In this document: in pieces, positions 1 to 7,549 of the stretch
Position numbering within the stretch: position 1 is the first letter of the stretch
How the letters are laid out: the number at the start of each line of letters is the position of its first letter
Assembly (NCBI RefSeq): GCF_047634355.1
Contig: NZ_JBLIAL010000001.1
Origin: Porticoccus sp002341315
GTDB lineage: Bacteria; Pseudomonadota; Gammaproteobacteria; Pseudomonadales; Porticoccaceae
Length of the DNA: 64,000 bases
Strand: one strand, 5' to 3'
Position numbers and translations under genes: made by a program
Notes under the pieces: model-generated
What the model saw: only the letters and a program-made list of their open reading frames with translations
The model's database searches: none
What the model was told of the DNA's origin: nothing

Positions 1-38
1 GCATCCTGCTCATCGTCTACCAATTTCGCCATCCGGGC
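1..38 (-). tRNA. 5' part of a tRNA-Leu, cut by the window edge, possibly broken
   Basis: Read on the minus strand from position 38, the sequence GCCCGGATGGCGAAATTGGT continues into AGACG. This is the acceptor stem and D-arm typical of bacterial tRNA-Leu. A tRNA-Leu after tRNA-Cys downstream of pgsA is also the enterobacterial order (pgsA-glyW-cysT-leuZ). From about position 13 down to 1 the sequence no longer fits: the D-stem closing base is wrong (CGA instead of CGC) and no anticodon loop with U33 can be drawn. It may be a pseudo-tRNA, an unusual tRNA or a contig-end artefact; the 3' half lies outside the window. Confidence 0.55.
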
Positions 39-159
39 ATGTTCGAGGATGGGCTTGTTCCGGCTGTTACTGCTTTCGCTTACGCAATTGACGATTGATG
101 GTCTGGAGGTTTATCGGGCTGGACGATCAAACGGCGGTGTTACGTTTAACGGTTGAAAA

Positions 160-233
160 TGGAGGCGCGGGTCGGAATCGAACCGGCGTTAACGGAGTTG
201 CAGTCCGCTGCATGACCACTCTGCCACCGCGCC
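160..233 (-). tRNA. tRNA-Cys (GCA)
   Basis: The minus strand reads a complete 74-nt tRNA: acceptor stem GGCGCGG, D-arm, anticodon arm with GCA at 199-201, T-arm with GGTTCGATTCC, closing acceptor strand and an encoded CCA end. The anticodon decodes UGC/UGU cysteine codons. It lies downstream of pgsA on the same strand, as cysT does in enterobacteria. I found no tRNA-Gly between it and pgsA. Confidence 0.95.
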
Positions 234-370
234 TTTTGGATGCGGGATTGTACCCGACGGGATTTTCAAAGAACAGTAAAGAAGGCGGGTATTCTATGGA
301 TTGACCGTCGAGAAGCAACCTCTTTTTCGCTGTGGGGGAAATAACGCCGGTGTTGCGTCACCACTCACCC

Positions 371-928
371 TCAGGAGACTTTGGACAATTCAGGCCAGGC
401 TGCTTTGAGGTAGATCAGCATGGACCACAGGGTCAGCAGAGCCGCCACGTACAGCAGGCCGATGCCCATCAGATCCAGCACCGGATAAAGCACCGGATCA
501 ATCGCCAGCAATATGGCAATGGCGATCATTTGCAGGGTAGTTTTCACTTTCCCAAGATAGGACACAGCCACACTGGTGCGGCTGCCCAGTTCTGCCATCC
601 ACTCCCGCAGGGCGGAAATCACGATTTCACGGCCTATGATCACCAGAGTGGGCAGTGCAAACAGCACATTGGCGTGGGATTCCAGCAGCATAATCAGGGC
701 CGAAGCCACGATCAGTTTGTCCGCTACAGGGTCGAGAAACGCGCCGAATGGGGTGAACTGGTCGAGTTTTCTGGCCAGGTAGCCATCGAGCCAGTCGGTA
801 CCGGCGGCGATACCAAAAATGGCAGCACTGGCTAGGTGGCGACCTTCCCAGGGCAGGTAGTACACACCGATAAAAATAGGGATAAGCGCGATACGTAACA
901 GGGTGAGGATATTAGGGAGATTCCACAT
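371..928 (-). CDS. pgsA: CDP-diacylglycerol--glycerol-3-phosphate 3-phosphatidyltransferase
   Basis: This 185-residue inner-membrane enzyme makes phosphatidylglycerolphosphate from CDP-diacylglycerol and glycerol-3-phosphate, the committed step to phosphatidylglycerol and cardiolipin. The CDP-alcohol phosphotransferase signature is intact: D45-x2-D48-G49-x2-A52-R53-x8-G62-x3-D66-x3-D70. Several hydrophobic segments surround it, and the length is normal for PgsA. It follows uvrC by 42 nt on the same strand, the arrangement seen in enterobacteria and pseudomonads, so it is probably co-transcribed with gacA and uvrC. Confidence 0.96.
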   Translation of the reverse strand: MWNLPNILTLLRIALIPIFIGVYYLPWEGRHLASAAIFGIAAGTDWLDGYLARKLDQFTPFGAFLDPVADKLIVASALIMLLESHANVLFALPTLVIIGREIVISALREWMAELGSRTSVAVSYLGKVKTTLQMIAIAILLAIDPVLYPVLDLMGIGLLYVAALLTLWSMLIYLKAAWPELSKVS

Positions 929-970
929 GATAGGTTTTACTGCAGTCCGGGCGCTGAAGACCCGCCCAAG

Positions 971-2794
971 TTACTCATTGTGGAGGGTGCTGTAAATAGT
1001 TTCGGCCACTTTCCTGCTAATACCGGGCACGCGCATCAGTTCAGCTACGCTGGCCCGCACAACCTCCTGGGAGCCTCCGAAAAACCGCAGTAACTCCTTG
1101 CGCCGTTTTGGGCCAACCCCCTCAATCCCCTCCAGCGTCGAGGTGCGACGCTTGCGATCGCGGCGCTGGCGGTGGCCGGTAATCGCGAAGCGGTGGGCCT
1201 CATCGCGGATTTGCTGGATAAGCAGCAGGGCCGAGGACTGGGATTCCAGTTCCCGTTCGAGGCCATCCTGCGACAGCAACAGGGTTTCAAAACCCGCTTT
1301 GCGGGTGGGTCCCTTGGCGACGCCCACTACCTGCACATCAATCACGCCCAGCTCGGCCAGCACGGCAACCGCTCTGCGCATCTGCCCCTTGCCGCCGTCG
1401 ATCAGCAGAATATCTGGTAGTTTACCCTCCTCTTTCTGAATGCGGGTATAGCGGCGCACCAACGCCTGCTCCATTGCGGCATAGTCGTCCCCGGCAGCGA
1501 CATCCTTGATGTTCATTCGCCGATAATCCGATTTCAGCGCCCCGCCACTATCAAATACCACGCAGGAAGCGACCGTATCTTCCCCACTGCTGTGGCTGAT
1601 ATCGAAACATTCGATCCGCTCAGGCGGCGCCGCCAGTTGCAGCAGTTGCTGTAATGCCTCCAGTCGCTGCTGGGTGGTTTTGCGTGAGGCGATGCGACCG
1701 TTCAGGTTCTGGCTGGCAGTGCGCTCGGCCAGTTCAACCCATTGGGCCCGGGTGCTGCGACCCCGGTGCTTGAGAAGTACCCGGTGGCCGGCCACCTCGG
1801 AAATCGCCGAGGCCAGCAGAGTACTGTCAGGCAGCGCTTGATTGACGACAATCTCGCGTGGAAAATCACCCCGGCCACTGTCGCGCAGATAGAACTGCGG
1901 CAGAAAATCTGTCAGCACTTCGGTGGCATCCGCTGCCAGCGGCACCTTCGGGTAATAGCTTCGGCTGCCGAGGATTCGCCCCTGACGGATATAGAGTACG
2001 TGCACACAGCACTGGTCTCCCACCAGCATGGCGGCCACCACGTCGATATGGCTGCTGCCGGACTCCACCACCTGTTCGGCCTGAATGGTGCGCAGTGCCA
2101 CCATCTGATCACGCAGCAATGCGGCCCGCTCAAATGCCAGCGCTTCCGCGGCCACGTTCATGTCGGCCTCCAGCTCGCGGATCAGGTTGTCGTTCTTGCC
2201 CTCGAGGAACATCTGGGTGTGTCGTACATCGCGCTGATAATCCTCCTCAGAAATCAGCTCCACGCAGGGGGCGGTGCAGCGATTGATCTGGTATTGCAGG
2301 CAGGGTCGGGAGCGATTGCGAAAGAAATTATCATCGCACTGGCGCACTCGAAAGGTTTTCTGCAAAAAATTCAGGCTGTCCCGAACGGCCTGAACACTGG
2401 GGAATGGCCCGAAATAACGGCCAGCCTGTCGCTTGCTGCCCCGATGAAAGGCCAGCCGGGGATAGGTATCCCGGTCGGACAAAAACAGGTAGGGATAGGA
2501 TTTATCATCCCGCAGCAGGATATTGAATGGCGGCCGGTTTTGCTTGATCAGATTCTGTTCCAGCAACAGCGCCTCTATTTCTGTCTGGGTAATGGTGACA
2601 TCAATGTTGGCGATACGGCTCACCAAAGCAGCCGTTTTCGGGGTCAGCCCGGTAGCTCTGAAATAGCTTGCCACCCTTTTACGCAGGTTTTTTGCCTTGC
2701 CAACATAGAGCACAGCGCCGTCCTCACCCATCATCTGATAGATGCCTGGACGCTGGGTCAGTTGTTTGAGAAACGGCTGATGATCGAAAGGCAT
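971..2794 (-). CDS. uvrC: UvrABC excinuclease subunit C
   Basis: UvrC makes both incisions around a DNA lesion after UvrB has been loaded by UvrA. The 607-residue protein has the N-terminal GIY-YIG nuclease (GIY at 17-19, YVG at 30-32) for the 3' cut. A UVR motif that binds UvrB lies around 204-238, followed by the RNase H-like domain for the 5' cut. A tandem helix-hairpin-helix module occupies about the last 55 residues. Length and domain order are normal. It starts 19 nt after gacA, the classic uvrY-uvrC pairing. Confidence 0.97.
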   Translation of the reverse strand: MPFDHQPFLKQLTQRPGIYQMMGEDGAVLYVGKAKNLRKRVASYFRATGLTPKTAALVSRIANIDVTITQTEIEALLLEQNLIKQNRPPFNILLRDDKSYPYLFLSDRDTYPRLAFHRGSKRQAGRYFGPFPSVQAVRDSLNFLQKTFRVRQCDDNFFRNRSRPCLQYQINRCTAPCVELISEEDYQRDVRHTQMFLEGKNDNLIRELEADMNVAAEALAFERAALLRDQMVALRTIQAEQVVESGSSHIDVVAAMLVGDQCCVHVLYIRQGRILGSRSYYPKVPLAADATEVLTDFLPQFYLRDSGRGDFPREIVVNQALPDSTLLASAISEVAGHRVLLKHRGRSTRAQWVELAERTASQNLNGRIASRKTTQQRLEALQQLLQLAAPPERIECFDISHSSGEDTVASCVVFDSGGALKSDYRRMNIKDVAAGDDYAAMEQALVRRYTRIQKEEGKLPDILLIDGGKGQMRRAVAVLAELGVIDVQVVGVAKGPTRKAGFETLLLSQDGLERELESQSSALLLIQQIRDEAHRFAITGHRQRRDRKRRTSTLEGIEGVGPKRRKELLRFFGGSQEVVRASVAELMRVPGISRKVAETIYSTLHNE

Positions 2795-2813
2795 GGGGCC
2801 ATTGTACAGCGGA

Positions 2814-3482
2814 TCAGATCAGTTCGGAGGGGTCTACCAGACCGTATTTTACCGCTGCCAGGGTCAGCTCAACATCGTTGCTGACACCGAGCTTTTCATA
2901 AATACGATATTTGTAGGTATTGATGGTCTTGGGGCTGACAAAGAGGGTTTTTGCCACATCCTTGGCGCGGATACCGCTGGTAATCAGCGCCGCAATCTGT
3001 AGTTCACGCTGAGAGAGGCGCGACAGCGGTGAGGTTTTGCCACCGGATTTCATGCCGTTGGCCACCATTATCTGGGCCAGCTCCGGGTTGACATAGATGC
3101 CACCGCTCAGGGCGGTTTCCACCGCTGCCTTGATCTGATCACAGTCCGCTTTTTTGGTGATATAACCGCAGGCACCGGCCTTTAAAAGCGAAGCAGGGTA
3201 AAAATCATCATTGAAGGCGCTGACCACGACAACCCGGGTTTTCGGATAGTGAGACAGAATGCGCTCGGTGGCTTCCAGCCCACCGATACCCGGCATCCGT
3301 ACGTCCATGAAGACAATATCGGGGGATAACTCTCGAACCCGGGTAATGGCCTCTTCACCGCTGGCGGCCTGACCAATCACGGTGATACCCGGCACTTCTG
3401 CCAACAACTTGCAGATTCCCATGCGAATAAGGTCGTGGTCGTCGACAACCAGAACGGTCTTGCATGCCTCGTTAGTGGTCAT
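2814..3482 (-). CDS. gacA: GacA/UvrY-type response regulator
   Basis: This is the response regulator that, with the sensor GacS/BarA, normally switches on CsrA/RsmA-antagonising small RNAs. Residues 8-125 form a receiver domain with acidic D14 and D15 and phospho-acceptor D60 (FMDVRMPGIGG). A LuxR-type helix-turn-helix lies at about 153-212. At 222 residues it carries a short N-terminal extension relative to typical GacA. Position directly upstream of uvrC is the strongest argument for GacA over other NarL-family regulators. The partner sensor is not in the window. Confidence 0.92.
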   Translation of the reverse strand: MTTNEACKTVLVVDDHDLIRMGICKLLAEVPGITVIGQAASGEEAITRVRELSPDIVFMDVRMPGIGGLEATERILSHYPKTRVVVVSAFNDDFYPASLLKAGACGYITKKADCDQIKAAVETALSGGIYVNPELAQIMVANGMKSGGKTSPLSRLSQRELQIAALITSGIRAKDVAKTLFVSPKTINTYKYRIYEKLGVSNDVELTLAAVKYGLVDPSELI

Positions 3483-3504
3483 TGCGGAAACCCTGAAATT
3501 CCAT

Positions 3505-4152
3505 CTAGCCTACCACCGCGCTTTTCGGTTGACTATAAACCACGTTGCGAAAAGTCACGTTCACTCGCGGGCCCACAGCTGTGGCGAGTTTCGGCAGTCT
3601 GTGCCGCCAGTGGTGTTGTAATGCCCCGCTCATCAACAGCAATGAGCCCTGCTCCAGTTCCAGTGTTCGCATCGACAATTCCTTTCGTGTTTTGTGCCGC
3701 AACTGAAAAGGCCGCACTGCGCCCAGACTCAATGAGGCTATCAGCGGGTTTTCTCCCAACTCCGGTTCGTCATCACTGTGCCAATCAACGCTGTCGCGGC
3801 CATCCCGATACAAATTGAGCAGAGCACTGTTGAAATTGTGCCCCACCGCCGCCTCAACCAGCTGCCTGATTTCAAGCAGTACCGGCAGCCAGGAAATGGC
3901 TTTGAACTGGCGCCCGGAATACTGGTAATCGGCACCGGCGTCGCCATACCAGGCATTGAGACGGGGAATTTTCAGCCTGTGACCGGCGATGACAATCTCG
4001 CTCTGCTCCCAGGCCACCTGCTCCATCAGTAGCGCCAGCCACCGATCCGCCGACGGCGCAGCTATCAACCGCGGCCAGTAACGCAGGGCGCCACCGGGCA
4101 GCTCGATATCGAGCGGATCGGGATTGGCGGCAAACAGGTCGGGTTGATTCAT
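3505..4152 (-). CDS. AlkB-family 2-oxoglutarate/Fe(II) dioxygenase
   Basis: AlkB-family enzymes oxidatively remove alkyl groups from bases such as 1-methyladenine and 3-methylcytosine. The 215-residue protein has the double-stranded beta-helix ligands: H125-x-D127 (VDWHSDDEP), a distal histidine in HHWRHRLPK (probably H184), and the 2-oxoglutarate-binding arginines of GPRVNVTFR (R196, R202). The HWRHRLP form resembles the ALKBH2/3 branch more than E. coli AlkB. It lies 10 nt after murB and 22 nt before gacA, all on the same strand. Double- or single-strand preference cannot be told from sequence. Confidence 0.9.
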   Translation of the reverse strand: MNQPDLFAANPDPLDIELPGGALRYWPRLIAAPSADRWLALLMEQVAWEQSEIVIAGHRLKIPRLNAWYGDAGADYQYSGRQFKAISWLPVLLEIRQLVEAAVGHNFNSALLNLYRDGRDSVDWHSDDEPELGENPLIASLSLGAVRPFQLRHKTRKELSMRTLELEQGSLLLMSGALQHHWRHRLPKLATAVGPRVNVTFRNVVYSQPKSAVVG

Positions 4153-4162
4153 GGCTGAACAT

Positions 4163-5212
4163 TCAAAGGGGTTTCTTCACTGGGGCCGGGTATATCGTCG
4201 GCTCGATTTCCAGCGCCACGGCAAACTTTTGCTGTACTGAGTCACTGATTTCTTCTGCCAGTGCCAGTAACTCGGCACCGGTGCCATCACCAAAATTGAC
4301 CAACACCAGCGACTGGCGGTCGTGAACGCCCACCCTGCCGCGCGTCACACCGCGCCAGCCAGCCTGCTCAACCAACCAGCCAGCGGCCAGTTTGACGGTA
4401 CCATCTGTCTGGGGGTAGCACACGATATCGGGAAACTGCTGACGCAGTGCAGCTGCCTGATCCTCCGTCACGACCGGGTTTTTAAAAAAACTTCCGGTAT
4501 TCGGCAGACTGGCGGGGTCAGGCAGTTTGCTGCACCGTACCTCACAGACCGCCGCTGAGACCATGGCGGGCGTCAGCGATGCTGCATCGCGGCCTTCCAG
4601 GGCCTGTAGCAGGGCTGGATAGCTCAGGCGCAAATGCGGACGGACAGACAAGGATAGCGTGATGGCGGTAATCACATATTGGTTGCGGCCCGCCTGTTTG
4701 AACAGACTGTCCCGATAGCCAAAACGGCAGTCATCGGCCTGCATGGTATGCAACTCACCGGTGGGCAGATGGACCGCCTCCAGAGAGTGAAACAGTTCGC
4801 TCAATTCAATGCCATAGGCACCGATATTCTGAATCGGTGCCGCACCGGCCAGGCCCGGAATAAGGGACAGGTTCTCCAGGCCGTACCAGCCTTTTTCAAG
4901 AGTGTACAACACCAGTTGATGCCAGTTTTCACCAGCACCGATGTGAATATTGCGCTGCTCGCCCAGCTCTGAACCGGGAGCCAGGGCGATGCCCGGAATG
5001 GCTATTTGCAGTACCAGACCCGGTAGATCATCGACCAGTACCAGATTGCTGCCACCACCCAATGGCGTTACCGGAATATGTTTCTGGCGAGCCCATTCCA
5101 GTGCTTCGAACAGGTCTTCACGGGTGTTGATCCGGCAGAAAAACTCCGCCGTGGCAGGCAGGGACAGCGTGTTGTAGGGTTGCAGCGAAACGGCGGCCTG
5201 AATATCGAGCAT
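4163..5212 (-). CDS. murB: UDP-N-acetylenolpyruvoylglucosamine reductase
   Basis: MurB reduces UDP-GlcNAc-enolpyruvate to UDP-MurNAc with NADPH and FAD, the second committed step of peptidoglycan synthesis. This is a type I enzyme of 349 residues: an FAD-binding domain with TPLGGGSN and the IGAYGIEL loop, the catalytic serine in NTGSFFKNP, and a closing acidic residue in LEIEPTIYP. I place the start at ATG 5212, which shares one base with the stop of the upstream phosphatase gene (TGATG); a TTG one codon earlier is less likely. The overlap implies translational coupling. Confidence 0.96.
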   Translation of the reverse strand: MLDIQAAVSLQPYNTLSLPATAEFFCRINTREDLFEALEWARQKHIPVTPLGGGSNLVLVDDLPGLVLQIAIPGIALAPGSELGEQRNIHIGAGENWHQLVLYTLEKGWYGLENLSLIPGLAGAAPIQNIGAYGIELSELFHSLEAVHLPTGELHTMQADDCRFGYRDSLFKQAGRNQYVITAITLSLSVRPHLRLSYPALLQALEGRDAASLTPAMVSAAVCEVRCSKLPDPASLPNTGSFFKNPVVTEDQAAALRQQFPDIVCYPQTDGTVKLAAGWLVEQAGWRGVTRGRVGVHDRQSLVLVNFGDGTGAELLALAEEISDSVQQKFAVALEIEPTIYPAPVKKPL

Positions 5213-5688
5213 CAATCCAGTTGCCCGCGCAGATGAGCCAATAAACCAGTAGTGGCATCCTCCACCAGATCCAGCACTGCTTCAAATCCCTCTTCGCCAC
5301 CGGCGTAGGGGTCAGGCACCTCTTTCAGGGGGCTGTTGCCGAAACCGAGAAACAGGCCGAGATGACCGGCAAACTCAGGCAGGGCCAGTGCCTGCAAATC
5401 CCAGAGGTTCTGCTGATCCATGGCGAGCAGATAATCGAACTCCAGGAAATCCTCAGGCCGCACCTGACGGGCCCGCAGGTGGCTCAGGTCATAACCGCGC
5501 TTCAGTGCAGCCGCACTGGCTCTTGAGTCTGGCGAGCGTCCTACGTGCCAATCACCGGTACCGGCGGAGTCAATCAGAATCCGGTCCTGCAAGCCCGCCT
5601 CGGCCACCCGTCTCTCAAAAATTCCGTGGGCAGTCGGTGATCGACAGATATTACCCAGACAGACAAATAACACACGCAGTTGTTTCAT
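5212..5688 (-). CDS. Low-molecular-weight protein tyrosine phosphatase
   Basis: The 158-residue protein has the family P-loop at its N-terminus (VCLGNICRS, nucleophile C10, R16) and the general-acid loop DPY at 126-128. Such proteins dephosphorylate tyrosine phosphate; in many proteobacteria the gene sits between kdsB and murB, as here, but its physiological substrate in that setting is unknown. The start overlaps the kdsB stop by 4 nt (ATGA) and its stop overlaps murB by one base, so the three genes form a tight operon. It is not next to a tyrosine kinase or capsule locus. Confidence 0.93.
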   Translation of the reverse strand: MKQLRVLFVCLGNICRSPTAHGIFERRVAEAGLQDRILIDSAGTGDWHVGRSPDSRASAAALKRGYDLSHLRARQVRPEDFLEFDYLLAMDQQNLWDLQALALPEFAGHLGLFLGFGNSPLKEVPDPYAGGEEGFEAVLDLVEDATTGLLAHLRGQLD

Positions 5689-6452
5689 TCTGACATCCCT
5701 CTGAAAATCGCGACGACCCGCTGCAGGTCCTGCTCGGTATCAACGCCACCGGGCACATCGGCCACGGCTCTGGCCACGTGAATCCGCTCGCCATTCCACA
5801 TGAAGCGCAACTGTTCGAGGCACTCCAGCGCCTCAATGGGTGCCACCGGCCATTGTACGAACCGGTTCAGCAAACCGACCCGGTACGCGTATATACCGAT
5901 ATGCCGCATCGGTTGCAGGATGGCAGACATGGCCGCCACCCGGTCATCAGAAAAATCCCGTGGCCAGGGCACCGGTGCGCGACTGAAATACAGTGACATG
6001 CCCTGATGGTCCGTAACCACTTTGACCACATTGGGATTGTTAAAACTCGCCTCGTCCGTGATCGGTTCGCAAAGCGTTGCGATCCCCGCGACGGTGTTAT
6101 TGATGAGGTTTGCGGCCACCTGTTCGATGACGGCAGGGGGAATCAACGGTTCATCGCCCTGCACATTGACCAGCACATGATCCTCGGCAAAACCGTGCTG
6201 GGCCACCACTTCCTGCAAACGGTCAGTCCCGGACGGATGATCTGGAGATGTCATGCAGACCTCACCGCCAAACCGGGTCACCTCATCGGCAATCTGCTGA
6301 TGATCCGTGGCGACAATCACCCGGTCAGCGCTGCTCTGCCGGGCCTGTTCGTAAACCCGCTGAATCATGGTTTTGCCGGCGATATCCTGCAGCGGCTTGC
6401 CCGGCAGGCGAGTGGAGGAAAATCGGGCGGGAATTACAACAGTAAAGGTCAT
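5685..6452 (-). CDS. kdsB: 3-deoxy-manno-octulosonate cytidylyltransferase (CMP-KDO synthetase)
   Basis: KdsB activates KDO as CMP-KDO for transfer to lipid A in the inner core of LPS. The 255-residue protein shows the nucleotidyltransferase N-terminus IPARFSSTRLPGKPL and the metal/nucleotide loop NVQGDEPLI; its length is standard. It lies 71 nt after lpxK. In related genomes a small Trm112-family gene often sits between these two; here the gap is too short for it. The gap carries repeated GTACTT blocks. Confidence 0.96.
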   Translation of the reverse strand: MTFTVVIPARFSSTRLPGKPLQDIAGKTMIQRVYEQARQSSADRVIVATDHQQIADEVTRFGGEVCMTSPDHPSGTDRLQEVVAQHGFAEDHVLVNVQGDEPLIPPAVIEQVAANLINNTVAGIATLCEPITDEASFNNPNVVKVVTDHQGMSLYFSRAPVPWPRDFSDDRVAAMSAILQPMRHIGIYAYRVGLLNRFVQWPVAPIEALECLEQLRFMWNGERIHVARAVADVPGGVDTEQDLQRVVAIFRGMSE

Positions 6453-6475
6453 AGCAACTCATTCATTTTCAGGGG

Positions 6476-6516
6476 GTACTTTTTTGTAAGTACTTTGTTC
6501 TGCAAGTACGTTCTAT
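6476..6516. repeat. Short GTAC-centred repeats in the lpxK-kdsB gap
   Basis: On the minus strand the 71-nt lpxK-kdsB spacer contains GTACTTGCA and GTACTTACA within about 20 nt and a third GTAC block further on. AAGTACTT at the second is itself palindromic. These could be operator half-sites or chance; no protein is known to me that reads them. Confidence 0.3.
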
Positions 6517-6523
6517 GGCGTTA

Positions 6524-7534
6524 TTACGGGGTGGTATTGGCCGTTTCAGTCAGGCGCCTGACATCCCGCATCAATCGCTCGATAAATGGTGGATCGGGTT
6601 CGGCCTGTACATCCAGCACCCAGACATTATCACTGCTATCGGCAACGCACTTTACCGCATCTTTTGCTGTGATAATAACCGGCAGCCCATCGTCAAAACA
6701 CAATTCCTCTCCCGTAAACCGGTGGTGGTCTGGTAGCGGGTGGAGAATCGGCTCGAACCCCAGTGATGTCAGGGTATGGGCAAATCTGGCGGGATTTCCG
6801 ATCCCGGCAACAGCATGTACCCTGCGACCGAGGGACCAACTGCCGACAGCCACCGATGTGCCAGTGGCCAGTTGCCGGAAATGCACGGGTGACAACTTGA
6901 AGGTTCCCTGGTGAGGAATCCCCAGACTGGCTACCGTTTCGTTTACCACCACAAAGTCTGCCGTCTGCAGCCGCGAAAATGGTTCCCGCAGTGGCCCCGC
7001 AGGCAGGCAATGGCCATTGCCTGTGCCGCGCTCACCGTCCATCACCACGATTTCAATATTCCGGGGCAGTCGGTAATGCTGCAAACCGTCGTCGCTAAAA
7101 ATCAGGTTGCAGCCGGTATTTTCCAGCAGGTATCGGGCCGCCCGATAACGGTTCGGGTCCACCACCACCGGACACAGCGATGACAGCAGCAGGGGTTCGT
7201 CACCGACGGTCTCCGCTGTAGAGGTGTCGGTAACCTGCTGCGGATAATGGGTTGCTGAACCGCCATAACCACGACTGATAATACCCGGCCGGTAACCCTG
7301 CGCCTGAAAAATAACCACCAGTGCGGCCAGTAACGGGGTTTTTCCAGTACCGCCGACACTGATATTACCCACCACAATCACGGGGACCGGCAAGGGACAA
7401 GTGGGGTTAATCCGCTGGTAATAAAAACGTCGGCCACTGCTGACAGCCCGGAATAACCAGGATAAAGGCAACAGTAACAGGGCCCAGCTCACTGGCCTGT
7501 ACCAGGCCCTTTCCAGTGACAGACGGATATTCAT
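6524..7534 (-). CDS. lpxK: Tetraacyldisaccharide 4'-kinase
   Basis: LpxK phosphorylates the 4' position of the lipid A disaccharide to give lipid IVA. The 336-residue protein has the P-loop VGNISVGGTGKTPL at 55-68, preceded by an N-terminal hydrophobic helix (about 15-30) that anchors it to the inner membrane, and the downstream SRGYGG motif. Length matches the family. It follows msbA by 15 nt, the normal msbA-lpxK pairing. Confidence 0.96.
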   Translation of the reverse strand: MNIRLSLERAWYRPVSWALLLLPLSWLFRAVSSGRRFYYQRINPTCPLPVPVIVVGNISVGGTGKTPLLAALVVIFQAQGYRPGIISRGYGGSATHYPQQVTDTSTAETVGDEPLLLSSLCPVVVDPNRYRAARYLLENTGCNLIFSDDGLQHYRLPRNIEIVVMDGERGTGNGHCLPAGPLREPFSRLQTADFVVVNETVASLGIPHQGTFKLSPVHFRQLATGTSVAVGSWSLGRRVHAVAGIGNPARFAHTLTSLGFEPILHPLPDHHRFTGEELCFDDGLPVIITAKDAVKCVADSSDNVWVLDVQAEPDPPFIERLMRDVRRLTETANTTP

Positions 7535-7549
7535 GGCGGCGGTACCCGA

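Noticed and set aside
241..370. tRNA-Gly between pgsA and tRNA-Cys
   Set aside because: Enterobacteria have one here, but no cloverleaf could be drawn in this interval.
1742..2884. Long plus-strand frame of 380 codons
   Set aside because: It lies antisense to uvrC, whose domains are complete, and its translation has no recognisable family.
6006..6914. 302-codon plus-strand frame
   Set aside because: It runs antisense across kdsB and lpxK, both of which carry clear family motifs.
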